64,000 bases of DNA. It comes from Luscinia megarhynchos (Eukaryota > Chordata > Aves > Passeriformes > Turdidae). The position numbers were made by a program, and so were the translations under genes. Below the pieces are notes generated by a model. It was given only the letters and a program-made list of their open reading frames with translations. It was not told the DNA's origin and made no database searches. Location of the stretch: assembly GCA_034336665.1 (NCBI GenBank), contig JAPFBE010000003.1, forward strand, positions 35,562,360 through 35,626,359, read 5' to 3'. How positions within the stretch are numbered: the first letter of the stretch is position 1; every line of letters begins with the position of its first letter. Below, piece by piece: positions 13,001 to 23,580 of this stretch.

Positions 13001-16000
13001 GCTGCAGACAAAAAGCAGAGATTTTCAAGGCAGGTGAACATCCTTGTAGACTGAAGCTGAATTTGTGTGATACAGAAAGTGGGTCCTTATTTAATGGTAA
13101 GGCTTCTGCTTTTGTTTCCAGCAAGCCCTCTTGTCATTAGCAACAATCAGTGTAACTTGAATGCTAACTAATTCTATTAGTTCTGTTCAGCTGAACTGTT
13201 AAGCCAAGCTTGCTGTGGTAGAGGGAGACACTTCTCCCCCTTCATGAGAGGTTTTTGTCAGTAGCGTGCTGGGAGAGAGGATAAATTTGTGTAAAATACC
13301 TGCTTGTGAATGGTGAAGTCAACTAACTAGTAATCTGTTTTAGATGCATACTTTCGGGTATACACTAAATACATCATAATTAGTGGGCTTACATCTGCCA
13401 CAGTTACTTCAGCACTCACAAATGTATAATTTGTTTATGTAAACTAGAAGCAACCATGTGTGCAGTGGATCATTATCTGACAACATTTCTCAGAGTATGT
13501 GAAATATAGAACTGAAATTCTTCTAGAAATGCTTAACTGTAATGAAAGACTCGACGTTCATAGTGTTACAGTATTGAGATGCTTTTCTGCTTTGTTTTTA
13601 TAAAATCCCTAAATCATTCCCAGGGAATTTTGTACAGGGGCTCTACACTTTACAGCAGTGAAGCAAGTAGGATTTTGTTGTGGGTGGGTGGAACCTGTGA
13701 CCTTCAGTAATGGATAATAATTCAGCAAATAGTTTACTGTTCAGTACACTTCAGCTATGGTATTCCTTAACCTAGTGAGAAAGTGGTGGTGTTTTTAAAA
13801 TGACAGCAATAACCAGTCAGAATTCACAGCTTTTTTATATTTTCCAGCTCTCTCACTGTCTCTTTTTCCCTTTATGGAAAGACTTTGTTGACATAAATGG
13901 CCTTTTTTTTTTTTTTTTTTTTTTTACCGTGTTTAGTTTTTTTTACTTGGTACCATGCCTCTGTGGAATTAATAAAATCATTCTGAATGTAGGAAACTTT
14001 ACAACTCTTTCCCTGTTTTGTCCTGCTGGATGACAAGAGATGGGGGAAAAGGAATTTCCAGGGATGTCCCTGGAATCATACAGCTGGTATATATCAAAGT
14101 ATATTACAGTACAAAATTGATTTGCTCTGTCTTGATTGCATCCTCCACATTGCACCCTCAAAAAAACCATTGAAACAGTAATAGAATCTGCCCCTCTCTT
14201 AACATATTAATACAAGTGGAGACTTTTATGGGGAATTGTATAAATATCCCTGTATCGTCAGTCCCATCTAAGTTCCACAAGTCACACTATTCACTGTTGG
14301 ACAAGATACATTTTAGAGCAGTGGTTAGTAAAGTGAATTAGAAAGTTTCACTGCAGAGCCTTTGCTTCCTGGCAAAAAGAGGCCTATTCTTTATTTTACT
14401 TTATTTTGTTCTGGTTTTAGCTTGAGTGGTAGAAGGCATTGCTGCTTGCATGCTGTAGAGAATATAATTTGTGGATCTTGTTTATGTATAAATCCTGAGG
14501 CATGAGGTATAGGACTTAATCAAGAATGCAAAGTGAAAAAGAAGAATAGAAAATGTCCTTTCCTTCTTATTGAAGTTCTGCCTTACGTGTGGATAGAGGG
14601 GAAAAAAGGCTGGCATCAGGAGTATTTATAAACATTCCATGCACCTTAGTTTAGGGAAAAAAATCTATTTTAATTTGAAACAATGTGTGCAATAAGGCAG
14701 AATGAGAGTTTTTTAAATCATTTTTAGTCTGAGAAACTCCTCAAAATTCTGCTGCCAACTTGACTTTGCAAGTAGGGCAAATAAACAGACGTTAGAAAAA
14801 AGCAAAATTATTGGTAAGCTGCTTTTTTACGTTTTTTGTTATAATCTTGGTGTCCTAAATTATATTGAGCAAACTCAGCAATGTTTTGTTGGGTTTTTTT
14901 TGTTCATTTGTTTTTTGTTTTTTTGGTGTTTTTTTTTGGTAAGATCATTTCTTTGTCTCTAAAAGATCAGTAGAAAGTTTTGATTTTATTGCCTGTTGAT
15001 TAAAAACACAGTCAACACATAACAGCACTCCATTCCACTATTCATAATGCATTTACATTTTGGTACTTAGAGTCCAGGTTTGGGACTGCTGATGGTTAAA
15101 TTTCAGAAGTTAATTCAACTTTTTTTTTAAAAGTGAAGGTTTCAGTATCAATCTTATTTTTTGTCACTGCAAGAAAAGGGAAAACATGAGTTGCTAGTAT
15201 TTGAAATTAGTGTATTTCTCTTATCTCTAAACATTCCTCAGCTCGCCCAGAGTAATGTGTGTCAAACTACCTGTTCTTTGGTGAGAGGCTGAACAATTTT
15301 TTTGTTGTTGTTTCAGGTCTCCATGCAGATCTGACATTGTTATTGGGGGGCAGATTAATTTCATTTAATTAAAACACACTTTCTATTATCTCAGCTATCT
15401 TGCTCTTTCTTCCATGGCTGGTTTAGAAACAACCTCCCTGTTCTGATCACTGATTTGTGGTTTTTCAGTGTGTGATTTCTGGTGTTCTTAAACCTCTCCC
15501 ATAAATCATCTAAGTTTATGGAAAAGAAGAATTATTTATTCAGTGCTTTACTAAGAGGATCATTGAAAGGACCAAAAGCAGATGAAAGCAGTCAGAGCAC
15601 AAACAATAATGCCTGGCCAAAATAGCATTCTATTACTTGATAAAATAAAAAACTCTCAAAAACTTTACATGTACATAGTAATCCTGAGAGTGCATGTGAG
15701 ATCGAGTGCAGCTTTGCTTTAAGAGTAACTTCTTACTACTGTTGGATCTAAAGCTTGTGTGGATTTTTGCTGCTGTTTTTTCATTCTTTTTCTAAGCACA
15801 GCAGGGGAAAAGTGGAAATGGGAAGTGTTATTTGATTTTATTTTATTCTGATTTTGAAAAATTTATTTTCTTATGCAGTATCCAAGCAGTATTTAATGAA
15901 CAAAAGATGTGAAAATCACTACTGTTGGGTAGTACTGATCTGCCCCTAAAAAAGTGTAATTCTCAATTTGCTAATAACAGATCCACTTCAGCAGCAATTA

Positions 16001-19000
16001 ATTCTTCATGACCTCATCAATGATGTGTTTTTAATATATTGCCAAATGACTTTTATTTTCCAGCACACTAAGGAGGGACAAAATCAATTTTGCCCCTGCC
16101 CATCAGTTGACACTACTTGTTTCTACAGTCCATGGTTTAAGGTCAATTTAGTTTTCACAGGAAAATTAAATACGATGATCATAATTTCTCTCATCAGCTA
16201 TGTAGTCCATTTCATGCTCAAGCTCTAGAAACAGATGTGCTTTAAAGTTGTGTTGGTTCAAAGCATATGTCATTTAATTTGCAAATAGGTAATGTTTTTC
16301 ATAATCCTAAAACATGAAGCTGTGGATAATAAGTGTAGCAGAATTAAATTAGCTGAGATTTTTGTCTACTGGTCTTCAAAGTAACTGTGATGGCATTTTT
16401 TTTATTTTGTAACTTATATTTTTAGGAGTGAAGGAAGTTGAATTTTTGTGACTGTGCCTTCATTTCTAATCTCTTTGTGAATGAAAAGCTATATACAGGC
16501 ACAAATCCAGCAGCTTAATTCTCCGTCTGATTAGAGCAATGTTACCAACCTGGTAGGCTGAAAACAGCCATGATCCATGCAGTGGCGTAGCCTCCTGGGA
16601 GGCAGAGTAATAACAATCAAATGAAGACATATTAAAATGTAATATTACTTCCTCTCCATGGGGACTGTATAAGAATCATAGCCAGGAACTATTCTTGTCA
16701 GCTGACTCTGCTGTGCTCACTGACTGCCTGCCTCTGCGTTTATGACTAATGCACTTTGTACAATAAACAGCACTTGTGGAGTTTTAAAAGCAAATAAATG
16801 TAAAGCATTATACATTGATTTACATGAGTACCAGCCTTTTTTGTTTGTTTGTTTTGTTGAGGGTTTTGGTTTTATTAATACATTTCATATGTTTCAAAGA
16901 GGGGGAGGCAGATCAGAATAGAGTTCTTTGGTCTGAATAATTTTATTTCTCCCTTGTGTATGGAGGAGGATATGTTGAAGTAGTGTGTTATGAACCTGCA
17001 AATGTATAGTAGCTTCTCTAAAGTAAGTATGGATCAGCAAGACTCTTAACCATAATTTCATAACAGATAAGTGTTTTCTGAATGTTGAAAAGCTAAACTT
17101 GCATTCCTTATAAAATGGCAGCTGCTGTTGTATTCAAGGAATGCAGACAGACAGTGTCTGAAAAACTGCTGTAAAAATGGCCTATAAGTTAATACAATTT
17201 TGTTAGAAAGTCTTAAAATACTTCAGCACAATTATATGTGTTTATTTTTAGGTGTAGACAAACTGTTGAATAATTTAAGGTGGTTTGACTGTAATTATTA
17301 GTTTTGCAATTGACACCAGTAGAGCAGGACAGGTCTCAGAAAATCAGAGGTATTTAACCATCAAAAGATTTAAAAATATTTTTCTACCTGTTTAGCAACA
17401 TTTTACTTAGTTCTAGGTTCCTGTGTATTGCTGTATTAATATAAAGTGAAGTGTGGGAACCTGAGAACACTCGAATACTAACGAGAAACTTCTTATTAAT
17501 CATTAGTTGTGTTTATTAATGTTAATATTTAAGTATTTAGTCTTCTTAGCAGAGGGCTTTGTATGCTAGCTCATCTAAGTAATTGACTTTAAAATATATC
17601 CATATTTTGACCTAAATGTAAGAAAACCTGTTCTTTTTATATGTATATGTATATAAGAATAAATTGGATGGAAAGTTTAAAATCTGATTATGTAAATACA
17701 CTGGAGGATAACATTTCCATTTTGGATAGCAGAAGTTTGTGTTACATTTGTGTTTAAATACAAAACCCCTATTGGGATGATTTATTTTTTTTAAATATCC
17801 TTTCAGTGTGAGCAGAGCTGCAGGTGCTGGGTCACTTTCCCACAGAGGTGTGAGTGCAGTGGAGGAGCTAAAATGACAGTGGGTGCAATTTTCATTTGGA
17901 GATCAATATAGAAAGGCTGCAGCAAGTGTTTGAGGAATATTTTGTACTCGCTGCCTTGTTTGACTTCTGCACACTGCACTGTCAAGGGGCATTAGCAGTA
18001 TGAAACTGTTTTCTCTGCTGTCCTAGATTGCTTCTTTTTCTCAGTGCAGCTTTTCAAAGCTTAAAACGGTGTGTTTAAAGCTACCCACTTTCTTCCTGGT
18101 ACACTAGGGATACGCAAGGTTGTATTTCGATAGTCTTAATGAATTTCAAAAAATAATTTCCTCCAGTGGCCTTGGGTAATTGTCAGTTTAATTACAGGAA
18201 AAGCTGAGAAGGAAACTTTGCTTTGTCACTGAATTGCTTCTCTTTGAAAATTCCCTATTCCTCAGGACGTAGCAGTCTGTACTCTGAGCTACAGCGTAGG
18301 CTTTCCTAAAATCCCTTGAAGAACTGTGGAAAAAGTGAATACTTCTGCAAATTCATTCATCTGACATCAAAGCTATGAAAGCATTCTTTTAGAAGCAAGC
18401 GAGGCACATTGCGCTGGCGTAGGCACACAACCAGACTCATTGTACATCTGGGTCTTCCCGTTTGGAGACTGTATTTGAAGTAATTTTGCATTCTTTTTGC
18501 CATCTTACTTTCCTATTCTGTACTGAGGTCAGACTGCGTCGTCTGCATCCTGTTGAGGTCTCCTGCTCTGTGGGTTAAGTGGATAGGCCTTTAAAGAATA
18601 AAAAGGCATTGATGTTCAGAAGAAGCAGCATGCAGTTCAATTAAAATCAAGTAGAAGGTGTTTAAGGAGATGTGATTCCTTTTGGCTTGATTAAAAAAAG
18701 AATCAAATAACAAAACCACAAGACAAAGTCAGTGTTTATTATTTCTACGTTCAATTGGTGCTCAGCTTTGGTATTTCTATTTACTGCATTTTTTCTCTGT
18801 GTCCTTGTGCTGGTACATTGGCAAATAGATCATAAAAAACACTTTCAGCAAAGACACATTTGATTTATGTCCAGGATGGGTTCTTGGTATTGATTTTTTT
18901 TTTCCCTCTGGAAAAAAAAACAAAAGAAAACAAAACTATATGTCTCCATTATTTTCCAAGCCTGGCAATGCAGTGACACATTTCAAATCAGCTTTTATCT

Positions 19001-22000
19001 TAAATTACTCAACGTGCTCTTTTGTATTTTGAAAAGTCTTTTTGCCATACAGCTATTGTCATGTTTTTACAGGGGGGAGGGAACAAGAGGAGGAACTGGG
19101 AGGGACCACTTATGAGGAGACAGGAATTTTAGGAAAAGAAAGCACAGTTTGGGAAGTTTGTATGGTGGCTGTAATTCGAGTTGGTCACAAAAGAGTCAGA
19201 AGTGGAACAAAAACAAGACGCAGATCAAAGGCTAGGAAGCAGGGTTCAGCAGTATGGGGTTTATATCTTTACGGCTAGAGAGAAGATTAGAGCAAGAAAA
19301 ATACTTCCATGGGGGTAGGAGGACATTGTGAAGGGAAAAGGAAATATACATAGGCTGCATTTGAAAGAAAATCCCCAAGGAAGGTGAAAGAGAAGCAGCG
19401 AGAATTAAAAACAAAGACCTGAAGAGGGTAAAGCCCAGAAGCTGAAAGGAGAGGGGCAGAGGGAGGCATGTGCTGCTTAAGCAGCTCAGCACCGCCACGG
19501 CAAGTAGTGAGCTCCCTGACATCCCATTCTCCATGCGTTTTCTCCAGCTGGTGGCCCAGTGCTGGTGCCTGTGCACCCCCTCATAAGTTCATTTTGGGCC
19601 TCAGATTAAACAGCTCTAAGGAAAGACAGTGGCATTTCCATCCTCAGGACGACCAGGGCAGGAAAGCCCCCGGTGCATCCCCTGAGTGCAGAGCCCACCA
19701 TTGTGAGAGCAGCTGTGCCCTGCTCACGGTGGCCAGTGGCCAGCGCAGTGCAGTGGCTGCAGTACCTGCTGCTGAGGAGCTCCAAATCGCTTTCCAGCAG
19801 CTGTTTCACAAGCAGCAGCTGGCTGGGGCGTCAGCGGCGCACCCCTGCGCCGTGATTCAGTGCTGTGGATTCTCCAAGGGAGTGGTGCCTGGCTTGCACA
19901 TCGCGCGGCAGCGTCAGCCCGCGCCCGATCGCGCGGCTCCGGCTGGCACTAGATAAGCAAGAACAATAGCAGCACAGGGGAAAGCACCCTGCTGTTGGTG
20001 TGAGCTGAAAGGTTTCCCTGAGAACAGAGCGTATTCCCCTTTGCCACCCACCCCCGCAGAGGCTCAACGCTGAGAAAAGTGAGGTTGTACTTGAAAATAT
20101 TAAATGGTTTTCCAATCAGGTCGGAATCTTAGCTTTCACCTGAGTCTTTTGTATGCGTTCACTTCTTCCAGCAGGAGATTTGTAATAGAGGAAGCAGGTG
20201 TAACATGGTGATTATAAAGATATTGTTGGGAGGGGAAAAAAAGGTGATTTTTCAGTGCTTTTCTCCTCTGAGCCTGCCAGAGCTTCCTTTTCAGCTGACT
20301 CCATCACCTTTTTAGCAAGATGGTGTGTTTTTGTCCAAGTCAGTCAGTCAGTCAATTGTGCATAGGAAAATAAAAGGCTGCTGGGTAAATTTGAAACCTT
20401 GATAACACATTCCTCCATTTGTGTATATTGTACAGCTTACCAGTGTATTCATTCCTTTGGCTTTCAACATTTCACAACTTTCCATAGGTCAGCCTGAGCA
20501 ACAAGAACAGGTCCTGGTAGATTGAAAAATCCCTGCTTTCAGACACTCATGTTCACATCACTTTGCCTGTTGATTTCCTGATTTTTATTTATTTTTATTT
20601 TTATTTATTTTTCTTTTATTTTTAATCAGCAACATCAAATGGGTCTTTGGAGGGCCTGGATAACCAGGAGGGAGGGGTGTGCCAGACAAAAACCATGAAG
20701 ATCCTCATGAAAGTTGGACAAGGTAAAGACCATCTGCTGTTTCATGAAATCACTTTGATCGGTCTCAATGTCCTTTTTAGTTTTCAGGCTTCTTTTAGCA
20801 GTGTAGAGCAGAGAGCCAGTCGAGTCTAGTGTGGTCATTCCTCCCTTATAGTCTGAAAGCAAAGCCTATTTTCTCTTCCTCAGCTACTGACAGATTTCTA
20901 CAGAAGGAGGGTTGGTGTAATAAGATCTCTTCATTGGAGAGGTCCCTAGAAGGAAAGGTCACCTGGGAGTAGTGTGTTTCAGTCATTTTTATTTTTATTT
21001 TAAAAACAAAAGCCACAACTCTGCTGCTCAGAATTATTTAAAATACATGAAAAGAGGGGAGCTAATATTTCTATAGTTTGCTTGTTATGAATTCTGATTA
21101 CAGAGAGGTTTTTGTTCATTGTCTCTTTTCACATATAGATAACCTATTGTGCAGAAAGAAAGAATTATTCTTCTAAGTACCAGTTGGTTTAGTAGTCAAT
21201 CAACTTCCTCAGTTAAACTGAAATGTCATCTGCAAAGCTTTTCTTGCCAATTACAGGAGACCCTATAGTTTCTGCAGATGGCCTCACAATTTAAACCTGA
21301 AATAACTAATATAACCATTTTGCTTTAAAAGGAAAATTACTTTCTTATATCTCCCAGTCCTTTGCATAAAGGTTCTTCTGTTAAACCATTTGTGTCTCAC
21401 GAGGTCCCTAGCTTGTAAGGCTCCATACCGTCAAGTGCCAAAGCTGCATGAGTCGTCTCTCTCTCCCCCAGATCCCAACTCGGCAGGGCAGCCCCGGCAC
21501 ACGGATCCCACCAAGCGCCCCGAGCAGGAGGCTGGCACCAACGGGAAGAGTTCCACCACCAGCCCCTTTGTGAAGGACCACTCAGGTAGGTGTGCTGGGA
21601 CTTCGCCTTGGAATGTCTTCTCCTCCTTTGTCCCCAAATGTGTTTTATTTTACCATTAACGTGCCAGAAAAGCAAATGTTTTCATCGTGAGATGAAGCAA
21701 AAGCCGGTTCTGGTTGCTCCAGTGGATAGTGTGTCGGAGCTGCAAGTTTTGGCAACTGCTGCTCTCTCCCCTCTTTCATACTGCTGTAGAAGTTAATTAC
21801 GTCTTGTGACAGTGTCTCTCATTTACAGGAAAGTTTTTGGATAGGACATTTGCTAAGCAGCTTTACATTGGTCCAGTGCTGCCTTACATTTAGTACTCTG
21901 GCAGATGAACAAGTCTCTTTCTTTTCCTGCATAATACATTATCAAGTGGTTCTCGACAGCCATTTATAAAGTTTATTTCAAGGCATCTATAATTAATGTC

Positions 22001-23580
22001 CTGCTCTTTTAGCTGACCATATAAAGTGTAGACGTGTGCCTGGTCTTCTACTAAATGTAAAGTTTTGGGGTTTTGTTCTTGTTTTTTGGTTTTTTTTTAA
22101 ATTAATTATCTAAACAAAATAAATAGATGATTCGAAATAAATATCTTCAGGATGCATTTCACTCATAGGGTGAGCAACAGAAAATCCAACTCTTAAGACT
22201 CAAGCTGTCCAGAAGAAAATTCAGTTATTAGTAATGCTGCAAAGCAAAAACTTTGCTGACAGGTGATTCTGGGTTTCCCAAAAAAGGCCACAAGTTTTCC
22301 TTGCCAGCTCTGTCTTTACTTACTGGGCTAATGAATCTTTGATATAGTGAGTGGCTTGAGCTGCTCACTCCAGAGGCTTTGGTAGGAAGCATTAACACTT
22401 ATGTGCATGTAACAGCTGTATCATTTTTCCATTGTGAGTCAGCATCAAGAGAGGGAAATAGGTTCAAACTTAGAATTGAAAAAGTGTCAATTAACATTCA
22501 TGTAATTTTTGTGACAAATAATATGGTGGTTTGATGAGCAGTAAATATTCAACAGGCTGTTCAACACGTGAGCTTTTCCTGACTACCAAATGCATGGTAT
22601 TGTTTTCTTTTAAGTAAATGTAAGTTAATACTAACAGACATGCCATAGCCATTCTGCCTGTCTCCCATTCTGCCTCAAGCTCCTTAGTTTCATTTCCAAG
22701 CAAGAGGAGTCCATGTAAAGAGGCACTAAGGATGGTTTAGCTTAAATCAATATGCGAAAGATAAAATAGCAGAGGGAACAGTGTGGCACTGAACAGTACC
22801 AGTTGTTCTGAGAATTGCCATTTCCCTGTGTTATTTTCCCTTCCAGTCCTATCCCACCCTCTCTTGTGCCTGGGGCTGGCCTGCATCTGTTAAAAGATGC
22901 TGTGTGCATCAAAGGCTGCCTTGTCAGTGACAGTTCTCACCGCTGATGGATGATGATGTATGAAACAGGGTGGTTTGGGAGCAACACAAAAGTGAGACCA
23001 ACAGGCACAAAGTCTTGCTTTATATTGATTGCTGACTTCGGCTGTTTGCATTTAGCTATCTAACAGGGTAATTGGTTTGTCAAAGTTTAGCTGTCAGTTA
23101 ATTCTTCCAGTCTTGCTTACTCTACACATTTTTGAGCAACGTAAATGGGTCACAGGATGGCAATAACTTTTGTCTATTGTATTTCCGTTCTTTCCAGGAT
23201 CTAGCACAGATGGCAGTAAGGCTGGGCATTCCAGTATACTGGGTTCAGAGGTGGCCTTATTTGCAGGGATTGCATCAGGGTGCATCATTTTCATCGTCAT
23301 CATCATCACTTTGGTGGTTCTTTTGTTGAAGTACCGGAGAAGACACAGGAAGCATTCCCCGCAGCACACGACAACTCTATCACTTAGTACATTAGCCACC
23401 CCAAAACGCAGTGGCAACAACAATGGTTCTGAGCCCAGTGACATTATCATTCCTCTAAGGACTGCAGACAGTGTCTTTTGCCCCCACTATGAAAAGGTCA
23501 GCGGCGACTATGGACATCCGGTGTACATAGTTCAAGAGATGCCTCCTCAGAGTCCAGCAAACATTTATTACAAGGTCTGA
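3789..23580 (+). CDS. EFNB2: Ephrin-B2, partial gene (exons 2-5 of 5)
   Basis: Ephrin-B2 is a transmembrane ligand of EphB receptors and EphA4. It signals forward through Eph kinases and in reverse through its own tail, in arterial-venous identity, angiogenesis, axon guidance and boundary formation. The coding parts are 3789-4072, 20630-20722, 21472-21585 and 23198-23580. All internal junctions are GT/AG and in phase 1 after exon 2. The 874 coding bases give 290 residues after a split Lys codon, matching human residues 42-333 with a 2-residue gap. The four ectodomain cysteines, the FSPNLW loop, an NGS glycosylation sequon, the transmembrane helix and the C-terminal YYKV are all present. Exon 1 (signal peptide and first strand of the receptor-binding domain) is upstream of the window. 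The assignment rests on recalled human EFNB2 protein, which is nearly identical in exons 2, 3 and 5. EFNB1 and EFNB3 differ in the ectodomain. Confidence 0.98.
5102..5395 (-). mobile_element. CR1 LINE fragment (3' end, truncated)
   Basis: It begins with ACAGAATCATAGAATAATTT, followed by GGGTTGGAAGGGACC and CATCTAGTCCAAG, the antisense CR1 3' terminus. It continues through ATGGAGCATCTACCACCCCT, an ACTCATTGTAAAACATTTATT stretch and TTTAAGACCATTAACCCATG, all recognisable CR1 landmarks. About 300 bp of the 3' region remain, with no intact ORF. Confidence 0.93.
6741..7105 (+). repeat. Compound polypyrimidine tandem repeat (10-bp / 13-bp / 10-bp)
   Basis: The repeat is strictly pyrimidine on the + strand. 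Twelve 10-bp TTCCTTCCTT-type units (6741-6860) pass into eleven T7-CCTTCC units of 13 bp (6859-7001). The array then returns to 10-bp units (7002 to about 7070) and decays into CCCTCCCTCCTTCC (to about 7105). ORFs predicted on both strands here (Phe/Leu/Pro/Ser-rich and Lys/Gly/Glu/Arg-rich) are artefacts of the repeat. Confidence 0.97.
9150..9500. promoter_or_regulatory. Candidate conserved non-coding segment in intron 2
   Basis: Complex, non-repetitive sequence with compact motif-like blocks (TTTGCATGGCC, GGAAACAGTAAACAGG). Called only by its appearance; no alignment is available. Confidence 0.2.
11479..11915 (-). mobile_element. CR1 LINE fragment (3' UTR and end of ORF2 region)
   Basis: It starts CAGAATCCCAGAACAGATTG and then GCTCATCTGGTCCC, GCCCAGAACCGTGTCCAGCT, and further inside GATCACCTCCCC and CCCAGCCTGTGCTG. 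The order of these blocks matches antisense CR1. It is diverged and 5'-truncated, and the local GC content is raised. A 173-codon ORF on the + strand here is antisense to the element and not a gene. Confidence 0.88.
12650..12901 (-). other. Unidentified antisense ORF, coding-like
   Basis: On the minus strand, an open frame of about 83 codons runs from just after a TGA to a TAG at about 12650. It contains Ser/Asp/Glu-rich stretches such as [15 protein letters not shown] and [16 protein letters not shown] and ends in DFAL. It has the look of a receptor cytoplasmic tail or last exon, but I do not recognise the family. A CAG lies just upstream and could serve as an acceptor, although its pyrimidine tract is poor. 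The longest ORF form needs a GTG start, so it is not a stand-alone gene. Alternatives are a degraded retrocopy, an exon of an antisense transcript, or chance. Confidence 0.15.
13903..13925 (+). repeat. Poly-T run
   Basis: 23 consecutive T in intron 2. No retrocopy body was recognised next to it. Confidence 0.95.
16480..16830. promoter_or_regulatory. Candidate conserved non-coding segment in intron 2
   Basis: Motif-dense sequence with AT-core homeodomain/SOX-like sites (TAATAACAATCAAATGAAG, ATGTAATATTAC) between more GC-balanced blocks and no repeat signature. Conservation is untested. Confidence 0.25.
19640..19950. promoter_or_regulatory. CpG-dense patch in intron 2
   Basis: I count about 21 CpGs, of which about 16 fall in roughly 19828-19942 (ATCGCGCGGCAGCG, CCCGCGCCCGATCGCGCGG). 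The surrounding intron is AT-rich and CpG-poor. It lies about 0.7 kb upstream of exon 3. It could be a small intragenic CpG island or alternative promoter. No TATA box or known transcript start was seen. Overlapping ORFs on both strands are not recognisable. Confidence 0.4.
20580..20626 (+). repeat. ATTTT/ATTT microsatellite abutting the exon 3 acceptor
   Basis: About 45 bases of (A)TTTT and ATTT units run directly into TTTAATCAG at the exon 3 acceptor. They occupy the place of the polypyrimidine tract. U runs can bind U2AF, but the interspersed A residues make this a weaker tract than the one in front of exon 2. Confidence 0.8.
20630..20722 (+). CDS. EFNB2: EFNB2 exon 3: end of the Eph-binding domain
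   Basis: The exon is 93 bp, phase 1 at both ends, so it is in-frame skippable. It encodes human positions 136-166, starting [18 protein letters not shown]. It carries the N-glycosylation sequon NGS (N139 in human) and the fourth ectodomain cysteine (C153), which in ephrins pairs with C89. The last beta strand, MKILMKVGQ, closes the domain. Compared with human, R156 is Lys and A157 is Thr. The donor is GTAAAG. The acceptor is preceded by an ATTTT-type microsatellite instead of a C/T-rich tract. Confidence 0.97.
20723..21471 (+). other. EFNB2: EFNB2 intron 3 (749 bp)
   Basis: A short AT-rich intron with a GTAAAG donor and a CTCTCTCTCCCCCAG acceptor. No repeats or ORFs of note. Confidence 0.95.
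21472..21585 (+). CDS. EFNB2: EFNB2 exon 4: juxtamembrane stalk
   Basis: The exon is 114 bp and phase 1 at both ends. It encodes about 38 residues of the extracellular linker between the receptor-binding domain and the membrane, with the landmarks [14 protein letters not shown] and SSTTSPFVK. The linker is rich in Pro, Ser, Thr and Gly and is the fastest-changing part of ephrin-B2. Many residues differ from human here, whereas exons 2, 3 and 5 are nearly identical. The exon is clearly more GC-rich than the surrounding introns. The donor is GTAGGT. Members of this family are cleaved by metalloproteases in this linker, but I cannot point to a cleavage site. Confidence 0.96.
21586..23197 (+). 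other. EFNB2: EFNB2 intron 4 (1.6 kb)
   Basis: The intron is bounded by GTAGGT and CTTTCCAG. It contains GT-rich and T-rich stretches around 22060-22100. A non-repetitive segment at about 22250-22440 looks like possible conserved non-coding DNA, but this is only an impression from composition. No gene was seen. Confidence 0.93.
23198..23580 (+). CDS. EFNB2: EFNB2 exon 5, coding part: transmembrane helix and tail
   Basis: 383 coding bases end at the TGA 23578-23580. The exon begins with a short stalk ([17 protein letters not shown]) that is two residues shorter than in human. A 26-residue transmembrane helix follows at about 23251-23328, rich in Ile, Val and Leu, and is followed by a basic stop-transfer KYRRRHRKH. 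The cytoplasmic tail matches human essentially residue for residue. It includes the tyrosines in [18 protein letters not shown] that are phosphorylated in reverse signalling and recruit the SH2 adaptor Grb4. The C-terminal YYKV (23566-23577) is a PDZ ligand. The acceptor TTTCCAG and homology both fix the start at 23198. Confidence 0.98.

Larger units (their letters stand above)
4073..20629 (+). other. EFNB2: EFNB2 intron 2 (16.6 kb)
   Basis: This is the largest intron in the window, bounded by GTAAGT and TTTAATCAG. It holds two CR1 fragments (5.1 and 11.5 kb), a 365-bp polypyrimidine tandem repeat (6.7-7.1 kb), a 23-base T run (13903-13925), an unidentified antisense ORF (12.65-12.9 kb) and a CpG-dense patch (19.65-19.95 kb). 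Segments at about 9.15-9.50 kb and 16.48-16.83 kb look enhancer-like by motif density, but I cannot test their conservation. Nothing else in it is recognisable as a gene. Confidence 0.92.

Noticed and set aside
19468..19956. 162-codon ORF through the CpG-dense patch
   Set aside because: GC-rich DNA has few stops; the protein has no recognisable motif and is rivalled by ORFs on the other strand.
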